From NCBI GenBank assembly GCA_016785225.1, contig JAFBJZ010000771.1, positions 1,622,501-1,686,500 on the forward strand: 64,000 nt of DNA, in the 5' to 3' direction. The position numbers were made by a program, and so were the translations under genes. Positions 23,124-37,429 of this stretch are shown in pieces. The notes beneath the pieces are model-generated. The model searched no databases. It worked only from the letters and a program-made list of their open reading frames with translations, and was not told the DNA's origin. The DNA comes from Psettodes erumei (taxonomy: Eukaryota; Chordata; Actinopteri; Pleuronectiformes; Psettodidae). The number at the start of each line of letters is the position of its first letter. Positions within the stretch are counted from its first letter, which is position 1.

Positions 23124-23147
23124 CACACACACACACACACACACACT
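23124..23147. repeat. (CA)n microsatellite
   Basis: Twelve CA units. Confidence 0.9.
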
Positions 23148-23311
23148 CCGTCATTCTGTCGTCACAGTGACAGTTTTAAGGAGTTGGAAAGAATAACTGC
23201 TTTTCTAATATACTAGAGCAACAATCAGCTTTTATTTACTGTCTGCCACCTCAAACATAATGGATTGCCTACACATGGATTCCACAGGCAGCGTGGTGGA
23301 GTGGAGGCCAA

Positions 23312-23371
23312 GCCTTTATAGTCTGGTTGAAGAGCTGAGTGAATTCAGGTGTGCATTCTCTGCTGCTGCAG
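23312..23371 (+). repeat. Dispersed short repeat, copy 2
   Basis: Partner of the segment at 12593-12652, same orientation, with scattered substitutions and a small indel. Confidence 0.55.
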
Positions 23372-23959
23372 ACACACCCCCTGCCACAAACCTGCCCTAC
23401 AGTAGAAAAAGAACAGAAAAGGGAGGGAGAGTAGAAGAGCGAACCTGTGTACCTTCAACCTGAACCGGTATAATCTTATATAATATTGTATTGGACATAA
23501 AAATATGACCCACAAGTACGTAAAGTACTTTTCCAAAGTCATTAATTTTACTAACTTACTTTTGATTTTTTTTCCACTACATTTATAGTCAAAATCCTTA
23601 CAGAGTGTAAACAGCTGACACATAATGAAGTTGTCATTAATAACAACAAATGAGCCAAATCAACAGCCGCAGCAGAGAAGTTGCTGGTGAGTCTGCAAAA
23701 TAATGGTCTGTGGCCACTGGAGGGCAGAGCTTTGTGTTCATTGCACGTATACGCGTCTAAATACCTGATCTAAATGGTCACATTCGCTGACCCTCAGTCA
23801 GCGAGGGGAACTTCCACACTTGTCTCTGTTCTAACTCTGCAGTACAATAAAGGACAAAGTCACTTACACTAACCGATGGGTACGAATAACGCTGCCTTGA
23901 ACAGAGCACTGATGTAATACAACATGACCACGTTGACCACGACAAGTGTCCCAAGTCAA

Positions 23960-23992
23960 ATGCACCTGCTGTTGCATAACCAGCAGGTGCAT
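23960..23992. repeat. Perfect 12-bp hairpin
   Basis: ATGCACCTGCTG pairs exactly with CAGCAGGTGCAT across a 9-nt loop. Both arms contain a CACCTG/CAGGTG E-box core. Confidence 0.85.
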
Positions 23993-24697
23993 GCATGCTG
24001 GGTCTGGCTGAACATTAAATCCTAAAATACTGACAGAATAACTTCAGCTGTGACGCTGGTTTTTCATAATCCCTGTTGTAACTGCAGAGCTCGTTCTGCT
24101 TCGTGTTGGAGAGGCACAGCGAGACCAGAGAGGCCAGACTGAATATATTTTACGGTGCGAGCAGACAGGCTGAGTGGACTGCTTATATTTTACAGTCAGA
24201 CAGGATGGGGGCACAATGTGGATTGGTTTTATTTTACAGTAATAAATGAGGCCCGTGCTTCAAAGCAAGTTCCACATACCCAGGAAATCTTTCATTGCCT
24301 GGTTTCTCTCAATTTAACTGCAGAATGCTGAGCAGGGGTGGTTTTCACTTTGCAAGTCAACCAAGGATTTCAAGACTTGAACTTAGGTTTTACAGTAAGC
24401 CAGGCTTAGTGGACCGATCATATTTTTTTCATGAGTATTTCATTTTTACAGTAAGTATTATCATTTCATTAGTGTGTTTACTATTTGGAATTTCCTTTGT
24501 ATTTGCGTGTGGAATCATGTTGGTGGTGATGCAATGGGAACCTGAATCTCATCTCACCATCTGCAGCTATGCTTGCTTGAGGCATATACTGTGTTAGGGA
24601 TTTCCAGTAAACAGTGGAAGTCTGAAGTGCTTTCAGACAGCAACTGGTCACTGCTGCAGCTGCCCACCTGGCAATGATGCTGTTCTGTATCTTGACC

Positions 24698-24866
24698 AGT
24701 GACGCAGGGCCCAATCTGCACATGTTTGGAGGAAGCTGGAGTAGCCGGAGAAAATCTTCAAAGGCACAGGGGGGACACGCAAACCACGCAGAGGCACCCT
24801 GACTGGGGTTTGAACCCAGAACCTTCTTGCTGTGAGGCAGCAATGCTAACTCCTGTTGCTCCATGC
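24698..24866 (-). repeat. tRNA-headed SINE-like teleost repeat
   Basis: On the minus strand it begins GGCATGGAGCAACAGGAGTTAG, continues GCCTCACAGCAAGAAGGTTC and has the B-box-like GGGTTCAAACCCC. The body TTTCTCCGGCTACTCCAGCT ends near CAAACATGTGCAG. This order matches a very common fish repeat known from memory. Diverged. Confidence 0.6.
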
Positions 24867-24869
24867 CAC

Positions 24870-27800
24870 ACTATAACCACCATATTCTCTGAATGCAGTG
24901 ACAGAAAGTTATGAAACTCCCTCCCCTTGCTGCTGACACTGACCTCAGCATCCGGCCTGCCGCTAGGTTTACACTGAAGCAATAGCAGCAGCTGTGGCCC
25001 AACAGGACGTTAACGATGTGCGTGTGTGCATACATATGCATCTGATAAAGTTGTTTTTGCTCTCTGAACCGTGGTGTTTATTCAAGATGAATTCATTATC
25101 TGCTGAGAAAGCTTCTTATCAATTTATACGTCGTTCCATCTATTGTTTGGAGAGATGATAGAATTAGTCAATTAATCTCAGCAAATGGGGTCGTGTTGTG
25201 ATTGTTTTCATACATATCCTGGCATGGAGGAAGATAAATTACATTATCCTCCCAATTATATATTACGCTGATCTATCCCCAAGTCATCAACCATTTGACT
25301 GACCCATCTCTGGCCGCAGCCGAGTACTGCTGAATGGCCTGGGTGGTTCATGGGGTCACTGCTGGGTGGTACCGACTGTAGAAGAGGGATGGGGTTTGGG
25401 GACAGGGTGGGGGGACCACAGGTCAAAGGTTGATAGCAGTATGTGGAAAATTACCTAAGTGCTTCATGATAAATCATGTTTCCAAGGGAGGACTTACACA
25501 ACAACACTGTAACCAGGGCACTGTGCTCTTACATAAGTCCCCTCTCATCACCAACAAAGTTTTTCACACTTTGGATTTCATGGAAATAGGTAATCTCAGG
25601 AACAAAGCAGAGCAGGAACAAAAAGGTGAACAGGTTAGCAATCCTGTCTTGGTAAAAGCATGGAGGCAATTTCAAATATTAGTTGACATGCTATTTTGTC
25701 TTGGTGGCCAGACCTGGCTCCGATAGCTTTTGTGATTACGATATTTTTGTTAACTGTATATTATGTAAGATCAGAATGTAGATGATCCTGTGTGACTCAA
25801 AAATGGTACATCTCAAATGTCAGAAAAGTTTATTTTGCAGAGGTCAGGGAGAGACTCAGAGTGCTTCATATGAAGTGCCTGTCAGATCACACCCTCAATT
25901 ACTGCAAATCTACTTCCATCATTTTTCGTATGTACGACTAACTGTAACATCATGAAGAAGTGACCTTATTCACATTCACACGATTATTCACACTGAGACC
26001 ACAAAATAACACATTGGACACAAAGATCGAGGAGGTAGTCAGACAGTCAGGAGGAGGCTGTGAAGGCAGGATTTTCTTAGAGTGGCCATTCAGAGCAGGT
26101 ACAAACAGGCAGTAGATATGATCGGAAGAAACAGTCAAACATATGAGTTCTGTGTAAAGCGCACTGAACCATTAAGGGTTTAGGGCACAGTTAGAGCAGG
26201 GGAGAAGAAGATAAAGCAACCGTAACCACAACATTCCTTATCTTGCAGAACTGCCAAAACAGTTGCAGATTTGACAAGGAAGCAGCACGCTGTGAATCAC
26301 ACTGAGCTGACAGCACAAGTTCTACGTGAGGAGCTCTGCTGCTAAATACTGCTGATGCAGTCAGTAACAACACTGATTCAGTCATCAGATCATTTTGAAA
26401 ATTCAATATATTATATATATATAGGTCGTCAGTCTATCACAAGGCATGCATGCTTTACTGCACACCCAGCTGTCACAGGAAAACAGCTTCCCAGGCTTGC
26501 TGTTGGTGTTCGTACATGTGGAGTGCGGATACTTGTTGCTTTCATCTGCTGAATGTTATGGTGGCTTTGATTTCTAATGTGTCGGCATGTTTTTTCAACA
26601 CACACGCCACTTGCACATATGTTTATTGTTTCAACATAGTGAGAGTCCTATGATCCTCACAGGGCTGACAGGGTGGCTTGATGGAAAAGAAAATGCTGTA
26701 GAGGTAGAAGGCGGAAATGGAACAAATGGATAGCCTGGTTGTGCAAAGTCTACAAACTCATCCAAAGAGACAACCTGGCCACTCTGTTCAGATTTCTTTT
26801 TTTTTTTTTTCTTGCTTCATGTAACTGTAATATTTCAGGATTTTATGAGTAGCCATCTAAAATTCTGCTGCAGCCAGTGTTTCAATTCAATATATAAAAA
26901 AATGATATGATAATACCTGATGATATATATCCATTTCACTTCGCTTCACAGAGAGAAAGAGAGAGAGAGAGAGCCCAGATGGTGAGAAGGAGAGTTTGAC
27001 CATTGTGCTAGTAGTGAGTGAAAGTGAAGTGAATGTTATGTTGAAACATCACTGTGACCCCCTACCCCATCCCCCCCCACCCCAACAAAGTTGTTTCTCC
27101 CATGAGGTCTGCAATAAAATATGGTCCAGCAGGCCCAGTTTGTAAATATAAGGATTTTAAACTCTGAAAAGTCATGTCCCAACAACTGTCAGGTAAATGA
27201 TAGACTCATGCTGTTACAAAGTAATACTGACCAGGGATGTGTCTGTGCACGTATTGGATTGGTCAATTTATTGGGCTGCCAATGCAATGCACTGTTTTCT
27301 GCTGGAACTGTATGTCAGAACTACTCTGTGGCAACACAGGGATCTGATGATTGCAGTGAATGAATGTGGGTCTGAACACGACCTCAGTCTGTTACTGTGG
27401 CAAAAACAAGAGGGTCCGAGCCGAGTTTCCTGCTTTTCTCTCGCTCAATAGCGGCTGTCCGACCCTGCACAGAAAAAAGCAGAGGTTCTTGAAAGGCCTG
27501 TGTCTCTCTGTCTGACCATTACAGGCATTAAGGTGCTTCTAGGACAAAGCTGAACAGGAAGCAGTCAGAGCAGAGAGCCAAACACACACTGAGCCCAGTG
27601 TCAACAACAAACTGACTCTTGTTTGCACTCAGGTTCTCTCGTTTCTTCTCTGTGCCATGTTATTCAGAGGCCTGCGAGAGCTGGCAGGATTAGACTCCAG
27701 GAGAGTGGATGCGTGATGGAGGGATGTTAGGACATGCAGTGAAGCCTGTTTATGTGCGCCTCATTCGTGCCTTGGTTTTTCCTTTTATTCTCTCTTCATG

Positions 27801-30800
27801 GTATGCGATATACAGTATGTCACAGTTCCAACACAGCTCTGTTGTGGCTGCGTATTCTCTTGTTTAATAAGATCTTAATGTTAACGTGGAACACATGTCA
27901 GAGTTTCGTGCCGATTCAAAAGTTGGATGCAAATCCAATCACACCACCTCTCTGCATACAAACAAATGTGTCAGCTTACAAAATCTGTACTGCTGCCATT
28001 AAATTCAGTGTTACATAAGAACCACTGGGGAGAAGGTGTGCTGAGCATATGAGCACTTCCTCAGGGTGACTCACACTTCCATTAGTCGAACATTATCTCT
28101 TGTGTTTATCACAGAGTCACGCAAAGACAAACATACATTACACACAAGACCAACATCACATATTTCATCTGTGAACTGTAAGGTCATCAGCATAAGCAGA
28201 GTTCAGAAGATGTGCTGCCATTGTACAGCACTCTTAACAGCACACAGACAGACAGACAGACATACTGATAGAGAGATAGATGGAAATACTTGTGTAAAGT
28301 GACCCTCAAACTGTTATTGAAACTCAAGCAAGGGACAGGGCAAGCCCGGCAAAGCAGCCAGGAATCAGCATGATGCAAGAGTTGCAGTACAAGATCATAG
28401 CAAACATTCAATCCGTATTATGCCTTATCCATATGACACTGGAATGTAAGAGAGGAAGCCCATTTTCAGCAAGATTTTGAATTTTTATTGAACAAAACTT
28501 GAAATTATAGGTTGTGATTTTACCAGTGCTGTGTTTTGACACCTGATCAGAGTAATGATCCCACCCAAAGAACAAAGTCACCTTTCACGCAGTTGAAGGT
28601 GAAAACATGGAAACAGCCAAACCTCTTTTAAAGGAGTAGGTGTGGGAACTACAATTACCTGGATGACTCAGCTGTCGATCATGGGTTAGGAGTTTTCCAT
28701 TTCTTTTTCCCCGTTTGTAGCAGCCGACACAACTGCAAATAAATGAAGCCTGTTGACGTCGTCCTGCTTTGCTTTACCCATTTGAGTGCTACACAGAATG
28801 CTTTTCTTGAAGGGATGGTTCAAGTTATTTGAAGGGGAGTTGTATGAGGTACCTGCAGTAGATTTGAGTCAGCCCCCCCCCCCATTTTGGAGAAGAAGAG
28901 CAGGAGTACAGGCACAGAAGCACAGCCATTTATTGCTGTGCATAGGGTGCTCAGCAAAAAGTATTTTTGCCACCTAAAAATGCCCATCTAAAAAATAAAA
29001 ATAAAACTGGGAGCAGTAAGGGCACCTACCATATGGACACACAAGCCTTGAGCAGCAGGTCCCCGATTTGACTCCTAGCCGGCAGGCCCTTACTCTCTCG
29101 CCCTCATTTCATGCCCCTCTTCACTGTATCCATGGCAATACATTCCATATTCCTATGTTTGAGCACACTTACAATGTACACTGGTTTACACAACAGAATC
29201 AGCTGTTTGAGTCATAGGGGAAATCTATATGGTGATCGGGACACTGCTTTGTTTGACCTGCCATGAAATGCAAAAACCGTCTTTACAAATGTGAAGTTTA
29301 GTACTATTGAACCCAAACAGCTGAGCTGTGGCTGCAGAATATTACAGTACAGATATGTATTTAGCTATCATGCTAAAGTGCAACATGCTAATCATGACTG
29401 GTCCATTGAAAAAGAAAAAAGAAAGAAAAACGACACAAAAAGAAGCTCAGTAAAGGTATTTATTTACAAGGGAAAAATACACCCGATGACTCTCTTATCC
29501 CTAGTGGGGATTTAGTGTCATCTCTGTGCATCCGATACAAAGATGAGTCATGGATGTGTTAACCCAGAACAGCACAAAGACCGGATGGAATGGAAGATGG
29601 AACGCAAATGTATAATTTTCCTTTAACTGGTGGGTTAAAGGAGAGGTGTGAGTCATCCACATTCAGGATAGAATACTTTTAGCTTTAGCAATAAGCTAGC
29701 ACACCTTCCAAACTCATGAGGTTTACAACCAGAGCATCAGTTACTTCCAGCACCAGTGTTGGTGATAAGGCCTGGCTCACAGTCAGCATTACAGTTCTTC
29801 CCATGGTTCTTTCCAACTTTTGGCAATCCATGGCTGGTGGACTTTAACATGCTGTCCTCCTTCTACTGATGTTACTTCTCAGCATGAACGTCCATCAACA
29901 GTCAAAGCGTGTGGCCTGATGTTTTCTAAGATTTTTGTTTGAGCAAGTTCTGTGACTTGCAAAAAAAGGTTTGGGTAAACGCCCATCATAAGTTTGGCTG
30001 TGGCTGATGTAGTTATGATGTAAGTTAGAATCCTGAAGAACGTCATTATATCAAATCCAGCGTATGATCTGTGGCTGGCATTTGTTTGGCAACGGCGGTT
30101 AAAAGTGTGTATCCATGCCCCAGGGATTCACTGATGGTCTGTCACATGCTGGCTTTGTTTTCAGTTTGAGACATCCTGTCTGCAGTCTTACAGATGTCTC
30201 TTTCGTAACTGTGATATAGAGAGATGGAGCAAACATTTAGATATGAATGTTCGCTCCATATCTCAAACTGTCAGAGATGAAATTGTGAAAAAGTTCCTGT
30301 AGTTCTAAAGAATCCTACAAAGACACCTGTCCTGCCGTCTGTAAGAGTCTGCTTTGAAAGCTTCATCTGTGCTCTTGTGTTGCTGCAGGCTTACTCTTCT
30401 TCCCATGCTTTGTCTACAGATCCCTACGTGATGCTTTGCTGTGCCACACTTTGTCACTGCAATTCATCCAGGAAGGAAAGAGAAAGCTGGGTCATACGAA
30501 GTGCCTGAGTTATGCCAAGTATGATATTTTTTTCCCTGACTGTTTATGTAAAACTTTATTTCCAGGGTATGTCCTAATCCATTCATGACATTTCTCTTGA
30601 GAAAGTTATATGAGATGACAAGAAAAACAAACCAAAAGTCAACTATGGGAAGTTTATTCTAAAATGTAGCTTTTATTGCGAAGTCATACAGAGGTTGAAG
30701 CCCTCCTACATGTCAGGGATTGAATGATTTGGCTGCTGTTTTGTTCAAGATGTGGTGATGAAAACTCTTCAATGTACTTATGAGAAAGTTTTTTGAAGCA

Positions 30801-32327
30801 GCAATGACACAAGTGAAAAGATTTAGGTTGAAGGTTTCCTGGAAGTATTTTGCATGATGGGATGTGTAAGTGAATAAAAGAGTTGGAGGAACCATCATTA
30901 CTTTAAATAAGTACCTCATTTGCAACCCTTGTGCTCTGTCACTCGATCTGTTTTGACTTTGGTCGAGGGTCTGTCATGTAAAATGTCCTGCTCCTACTAT
31001 ACCACTGTCTTAAATGGCTGTGTTGTCCTATGTCACAAAAACTTCTCTAATCCTGCTTCATACAAACACACATATGCAAACAAGCGAGAGATACGTGTTG
31101 ATTGTTAAAAGCACTTCGCCCACAAACCCCAGCCTCCTGCCTGCTCTATTTGGGCAAAGCAATTTAGTTGAATTGCTCCAGCTGTACAAATGAAGAGCAG
31201 GATGTATGGAAATGAAAGCACTGCAACACACTGACCACTTCACAGAGACGGGGGGGGGGGAGGGGAAGACATGAATGCCAAGACCCAATTTGCAGCCAGA
31301 GTGTTCATTCTATTCAGCGCATTACAAGCATTTTATTCCAACTTTGTTAAGGTAAAGTTAAAAAGATTCCATTCAGAGAAAGATCATTTGAAATTATTCC
31401 CAAAAGGCCAAATGAACGAACAACTGGGAATGTGATAGCAGTGTGCAGTAAACATAATCTCAGATCAAAATCATTGCTTAGCTCAAGCCAGGGTACATTT
31501 AAAACAGACAGGAAACTCTTTGCTTTAAGGACTTTACTGTCGTTCTCCCCTGGCTGTGCAGTTTATAGAGGCACGAGTGCCTGAGCAGCTTCACTTGCTT
31601 TCCCCTGACTGTTGTGGCAACTGAAAGAAATATGATCATGTGGATGGATGATAAAGTTCAAAATGGTGTTTTCAATTTAATTTTCACCAGTGTACTTTGT
31701 TACAAGTTGGACTCAGCTGAAATCTGGAAAGTGAAAACCAATACTCAGAATTTCTTAAAGGTCCATGTAAGGTTACTACACCAAAGATTTGAGATAATCT
31801 ATAAAGTTGATGATTCTGTTACAGCCCTGCTTGGTGATCTTGTATTTGAAAATCCCCATCTGATTTTAAGAAGTCACAGTTTCCCTGTTTACATCTTGCT
31901 GAAACACCAGTATAACAACAGGCCAAACATACTGTTTCCGTCTGTTATTTCACCTGTGTTGTTTTTTCAGGGATCACATGCAGGTGGCTGAGGTAATCTC
32001 AGTAAATGTGACGTGAACAGTAACCTTTCTTTCAAGTCAAAGGAGTTGTGGGTCACTAACTGTTCTGCACAGAGGAGTGCTTCTGCAACATCAGCAGGTT
32101 CTGTCAGAGCTGCTGCTCAGAGGCTGGCTTGTTTGTCTGCAGCCTCCACCTGCATTATCCCTGCACAAGTAATATTATGAAACACAGCAAAATCTCCACT
32201 TCATGGTGTTGAGAAGTGTTCATAGTATATCTGTTTCCCACAGACAGAGTGAGAACTAAAAAGGCGGAACTAAAAAAATAAAAATGGATCCAAATGACTG
32301 AAATAGTAGTGCCGCTGTGATGTTAGA
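24870..32327. other. Gene-free interval, part 2
   Basis: No exon could be supported. Notable sequence: a T tract at 26797-26810, a GA tract at 26951-26973, SINE-like debris at 29000-29150 and a G run near 31250. A frame at 31614-31991 (plus, 125 codons) has no recognisable family. Confidence 0.5.
29000..29150 (+). repeat. tRNA-headed SINE-like repeat, diverged
   Basis: GGTCCCCGATTTGACTCCTAGCC resembles a tRNA B box and its flank, followed by GGCCCTTACTCTCTCGCCCTC and a CT-rich tail, as in a known fish repeat family. Low sequence conservation. Confidence 0.4.
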
Positions 32328-32590
32328 GGAACAGGTCGGTATTTTGGAAAACATTGTTACTGATGTCGATCTCATCTGAGTATTGGGCACAAAGCTGATG
32401 TTAGGACATGGTGGCTATTCTGTCTCTGTCCACAGTTTAGAAATACACCTAACATTTCTGTTGAGTTCTTGTCTTTATGCTAAGCTAGGCTAACCAGGTT
32501 CAGCAAATATGCTTTTTTATACTTTAGGGGAAAAAATCAAGTTTTTTTTTGAATTTCCCAGAGTGTTGAATTATCCTTTTCATATATAAA
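32328..32590 (+). repeat. Diverged interspersed repeat
   Basis: AACAGGTCGGTATTTTGGAA, TTTATGCTAAGCTAGGCTAAC and the tail CAGAGTGTTGAATTATCC follow the order of a common fish repeat (its consensus ends GTTGAACTATTCCTTTAA). Non-coding. Confidence 0.55.
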
Positions 32591-32764
32591 GTGTCACAGT
32601 TTTTGAGTATGAGGCTATTCGAAGGACATACTGGCAGATCTGTTACAGCACCAGCATGGTGGGCTATCTCCAGATACTAAAGCAGGATTACTCTATATAG
32701 GTTCAATATGACTAATTTCAGGGTTAGCAGCTGGGGGAGGCATTGCATCAGGAACAAATAAGTT

Positions 32765-32793
32765 GGTGTGTGTGTGTGTGTGTGAGAGAGAGA
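32765..32793. repeat. (GT)n(GA)n microsatellite
   Basis: Ten GT units followed by about four GA units. Confidence 0.9.
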
Positions 32794-35700
32794 TGCCCGT
32801 GGACATTCTTTATTCCCCTGGGTACATCCATGGAGCCAGACACCAGGAAGCCAACATCCCTGTCTGTCTGGGCCTCATTGGGTGGACCACCCAGCTGGAT
32901 CCCACTGAGGTGACTCACTCAGAACCCATTACCATGCAGGATGTTGAATATTCATAGGCACCCATCGCCTGAAGCATGGGAAAATAATACGTGGGAAATG
33001 TCTTTTACTTGAAAACATCTCTTGGATTGTTTGATTTGGTTTTTGTGTAGCTAAAGCAGGACTTTTCGGTCTTTTCAGGAATGCGTGGATCCAGCACAGG
33101 TCACTGAGGAGCTGAACCCATGTATATATGGTAGGAAATGCTTACACGACGCATCAGTGACTTTGCAAGAGTTTGCTGTGTTGCCCAGTCCCCACAAGTA
33201 CTACAGTAGTACTACAAAAACACTCAAACTGGAAGAACATTTAAAAATGTGACCAATCGCTAACTGCACTGTCAGAGACAAGACAAAGTGACAGGCCTCG
33301 TGCAAAATAAAATTAGGGGGGGGGGCAAATTTCACATGCAGTGATACTTTCGCTGTCCCCTCTGTAGAGCCACACACTGTAGCCACTGTCACATGTAGTC
33401 AGCTTGGCAAAAAATGGCAAAAATATGAAGGTTATACCCATTTCTGTTTCTGACCTGTTTCGAGAAACTACAGCTCCGGGGGTCAAAGGATTCGTGATCC
33501 TATTTCCTTGGTGGCAGACTTGGTGGGAGACCATGACGTAAAGCAGAGTTGTGAACCAATGTACAGAGTTCTTTAAGGTCACAGTCTTAACAGGCCTTAT
33601 AAATGTTGGGCATGAGAACGAATGTGCTGAGACATAACATGTTAGTGTTCATAAGTCTTTGTGTGTGATTATGTATCTCTATGGCACTTTAACTTATCTG
33701 TATGACGCATATGATCTATCACAAGAAAGTTCAATAGTTTTCATTCATCAGCAGACAGACAGGCAAAAAGTATGCTGCAGTCTGAGGCCAACAGGAATTT
33801 TAAAGCATTATGTGTTTCAGCAGAATGCTGTTACACAATTAAAGATGACAAAATCAGAGGCATGTGAGCTGTAACAGTGGCCTGACTTTCATCAGTGAAT
33901 TAATCTATGAATCGTCAAAATGTTTCTTTATGTAGGCTAATCAAATTATCAATTTAAATACAATGCATTACATAAGCTGTACATCTTGAGGGACGTTTAA
34001 CGTTTAACTGCTGGTATTTAACCCGTGCTCTCTGTCCTGGTTTTCTTGATGGGAAGAAGAAAAGACTACAGTTTCTTTCATTAGATAACAGTGCGAGACA
34101 GAAATATGGACAGAGAGATGACACATGACAAAGGTCCATAGCTGAACTAGTACTTGGAGTTCTGTCATTGCATTTAGTGAGTTCACAGGGCCGTCATGAA
34201 TGCTATACAGTTTGGTAAAAAAAAAAAATACAAGACCTGTAGCGGCCCTTTAGAAGGACACAGAGAAGTGTCATTTGATGTGAGGCCTCCACCAACAGGA
34301 CCACATCATCGCTCTGTTTTGTGCCAAACCCCTGCAAAGCCTCTTTACTCAGGACTTTATCTCAGGATTGATCTGATACATAACGTGCTTTTTGATGTAA
34401 GCAAGGTGAATCAGATGAAGCCTTACACAAACAAAACCAACACAGCGGACCGGTGAAGTGGCAAGCTGGAACACACACTTATTTTGCATGGCTTTCTCCT
34501 GCATTACATGAACAAATATTTTGCAGGGGATCAAAACAGTGGACTTGTAATGTGATTAGTGACCACGCTGTGATTTTCCATGCCTTCCAAATCACAGTAA
34601 ACTGATGTGAACTTTTGCCTGCCATCTTGCCACATTCCCTGCCAGCAAAACTGTCATGCTCCGCACAAGTGATTTGTTGCAGCTCATAGGAAATGAAAGG
34701 GAGTTGGTGGCCCTGCACAGCTCAGTTGGTTACCAGGATTGTGAGCTTCTTTGGCTCTTCCAGTGTTGAACTCAAGCACTAAGTTTACTTCTGCATGTGG
34801 TTAAGTGCTGTTTCTTTAACAACCAAAAATGCATTATTACGAAACTGTGATTCACCTGCATCACTATTAAAATACGATTCAATAAACATGCATCATAAAA
34901 AATTTAACAAGGATTACTTTGTTTTTTTGTTAAATGCAACAACTGAAATAACTTGGAAAACAGTTGCTTATTTCCAGATCATTATTTCCAGTCACAGAGC
35001 AACATTTGCCAACATGGTCAGAATAAGGTTGAGTGGTATTCATGTTGACCTGATGAATCTAGGTTCCATATTCCATTTCTTTCAGCTCTCTTTCAGCGAA
35101 AAAACTATTTAGCTGCAACATGGTCCACTTTTTTCACCAGCTGGACTCTAACTGTGTCTGTCTTCTGATTGCTGCTGAGCAGGTAGCGGACAGTGATTTT
35201 AGACAGTTGTTTCTTTGAAAAGAGAACCAGAACAACAAAGTTATTGTCTGGACTCCTCTCACAGCTACACTGACATTTCTGTGTTTCTAGAAAATGAATA
35301 AATATATATGTACTGTATATAATGATTATAGCTGCTTTAAAAGATTTTGTCTTAGACTTTTAAAGTTTAGCTAAAGAAGATTTCAGAAACACATGCAAAC
35401 CTGCGTGTGTGTGTGTGTCTTTAGTGTGGGTGTTAACGCTGGTGGGACAGGAAGAAAGCTCATTAAGTTTCATGGCTTCTGGAAACCCGCGTGGATTTTG
35501 TGGCATCAGCTGAAAGTACAGGGAGGATCTGATGGCAGGAGACGCACACGCTTGTTATTCTTCAATTAAAGCCTAAAGTTCAGCAAACTAAAAGAGTGCG
35601 CTGGTGTCGTCCTTCCAGATTGGGTGGCAGTCGTCTTAGCAACGTTTTCAGTGTACACCACACAGCCTCCTCATGACCCATACTGTGTGTTCACTCATTA

Positions 35701-37429
35701 ACTCAAAGGGAAAATTTATAGAGTCGCATGCAAGGAGTCACATGCTACTTGTTACGCATCATTACTGTTCCAGACACAAGAGACCACAAGTGAATTAATC
35801 AGTGTGTGTGTGTGTGTCTGAGTGTGCGCATGTGTGTGTCTGTATGCGTGTGTGTGTGTATAAAAGCGACTGACAAAGACTACATGGAGGTGTGAAAGGT
35901 AAACAAATGGAACTACAACCAGATGGTAGTTAACAAAGAAGGCACCAGGTTAAAAGAGAGGTCAGTTGCATGCATGACCGAGTAGTTGAGGTGGGCTACT
36001 GCAAGTGGTGAAACACAATAACATCATCTTAAACTCCAGACATGCACCGCCATTGCTCAGAGAATATATTGAGTTAAATGGGTGTAATTAAGACAGAATC
36101 TTGTGCCACCTCACTTCCTGCCACAGACACAAAACCTCTCCTGACATTTTTCCCATACCAGTCTGAACAAGCTCTGGGTGTAGACCAATGCCTTGCTGAA
36201 CATTTTCCCAAAATTAAACTTTTACCCAAACTGTCTAATTTCCCAACTGATCATTGAAAAACCTCCTATATATATATATATATATACACACAGTACATAT
36301 AACATTTTGGAAGTATATGTTCCTGGCATGAAGTACATACTACATTTTTATTAATATGATTGTATCAATATTGACTTCATTTTATTATATCATCATATAG
36401 ATAGTGTCCCGCTTATCTAATTTCAAATATTTATGCATTTAGGAGATATGACTCAAAGTGTGATTTGGCTCCATCTCACGATGGTGAAGAAGCATCGAAA
36501 ATTTCCTGGACCCAGATTCTAATCTGGATCTGGATCCCTAGCTCCCTCTCTTGTGTTATGACTGCAGAGCCAGGTCACCCTAAGCTACAGCTCTAATGAA
36601 TTCGTTTTCCAATTCTGACTGGCTTCTTCTCCATAGCAACGGCAGCTGAGGCTCATGGATAATGTAGTATTGAGAGCACTCCCTATACTAAACTCATGTA
36701 AAAAAAAAAACAACCCTGGTTTCCTCAGAAATAATGTTAACAATGTATATACAGTAAAAGCAGTAAAACCACACTAATAAAAATGTGCCACCGCAAACCA
36801 CGTCACCCTCTAGCGTGCGTGAACCCCCAGAACCGCAACCACACAGTGAACGGAGGATGCCGCAACCCGCAGCAATAGAAACACAAGAAGACAGGAAGTT
36901 AAAATTCCTTAAAATCAGTCCTATTTTTAACAATAACACTAACGGGGCTAAATTATGTAATGGTGAAATCATGCTAAAATAAACTGTCGGTGCTTCGCCT
37001 CTGCATTAACCACCAGTGAACTTGTCATTTCCTTTCTTTTCTTACCAGAGCCACAAAAGAGTCGGAAATAGTCAGGGCAGTGTCTCGGGACAGTGAGACC
37101 TTCAGTGTCACACCTGCTGCCAATTAGCCTATTTATCAGTTCCCATGCTTCACCTGATTGGCTGCTCGTCTCTGCCTGGTCCTGGTGCCCCCTCCCTGTA
37201 CCTGAGGAAAGAAATAGTTTATCTGTCGTCTGCAAAATTCTCCTTGCACACAAAGTGTGTACTCCAGGTGGTTTTCTCTACATTTGAAGATAGTTGTCGG
37301 ACTTGACAGACCTCTTTAAAGACCTGATCTCGTTAGGAGAGACAGCACCCATCCCATTTTGACTATAATCGCTTTTATCTCTAGGAATCTAGCTTTGTTT
37401 ATTTGCTAGTCAAAACCAAGACTACCGAG
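32794..37429. other. Gene-free interval, part 3, upstream of vegfaa
   Basis: No exon could be supported. It contains GT-rich tracts near 35405-35420 and 35800-35860 and a (TA)n run near 36271-36286. It may hold vegfaa regulatory sequence, but conservation cannot be judged from one sequence. Confidence 0.45.

Noticed and set aside
31614..31991. 125-codon plus-strand frame
   Set aside because: No recognisable family, no flanking exons, AT-rich context; likely chance.
33190..33225. Near-palindrome around AGTACTACAGTAGTACTAC
   Set aside because: Imperfect and very short; no further structure around it.
34710..34790. tRNA-like A/B-box pair (CTCAGTTGGTTACC ... GTTGAACTC)
   Set aside because: Spacing and the missing cloverleaf do not support a tRNA gene, and the match to a SINE head is too weak to call.
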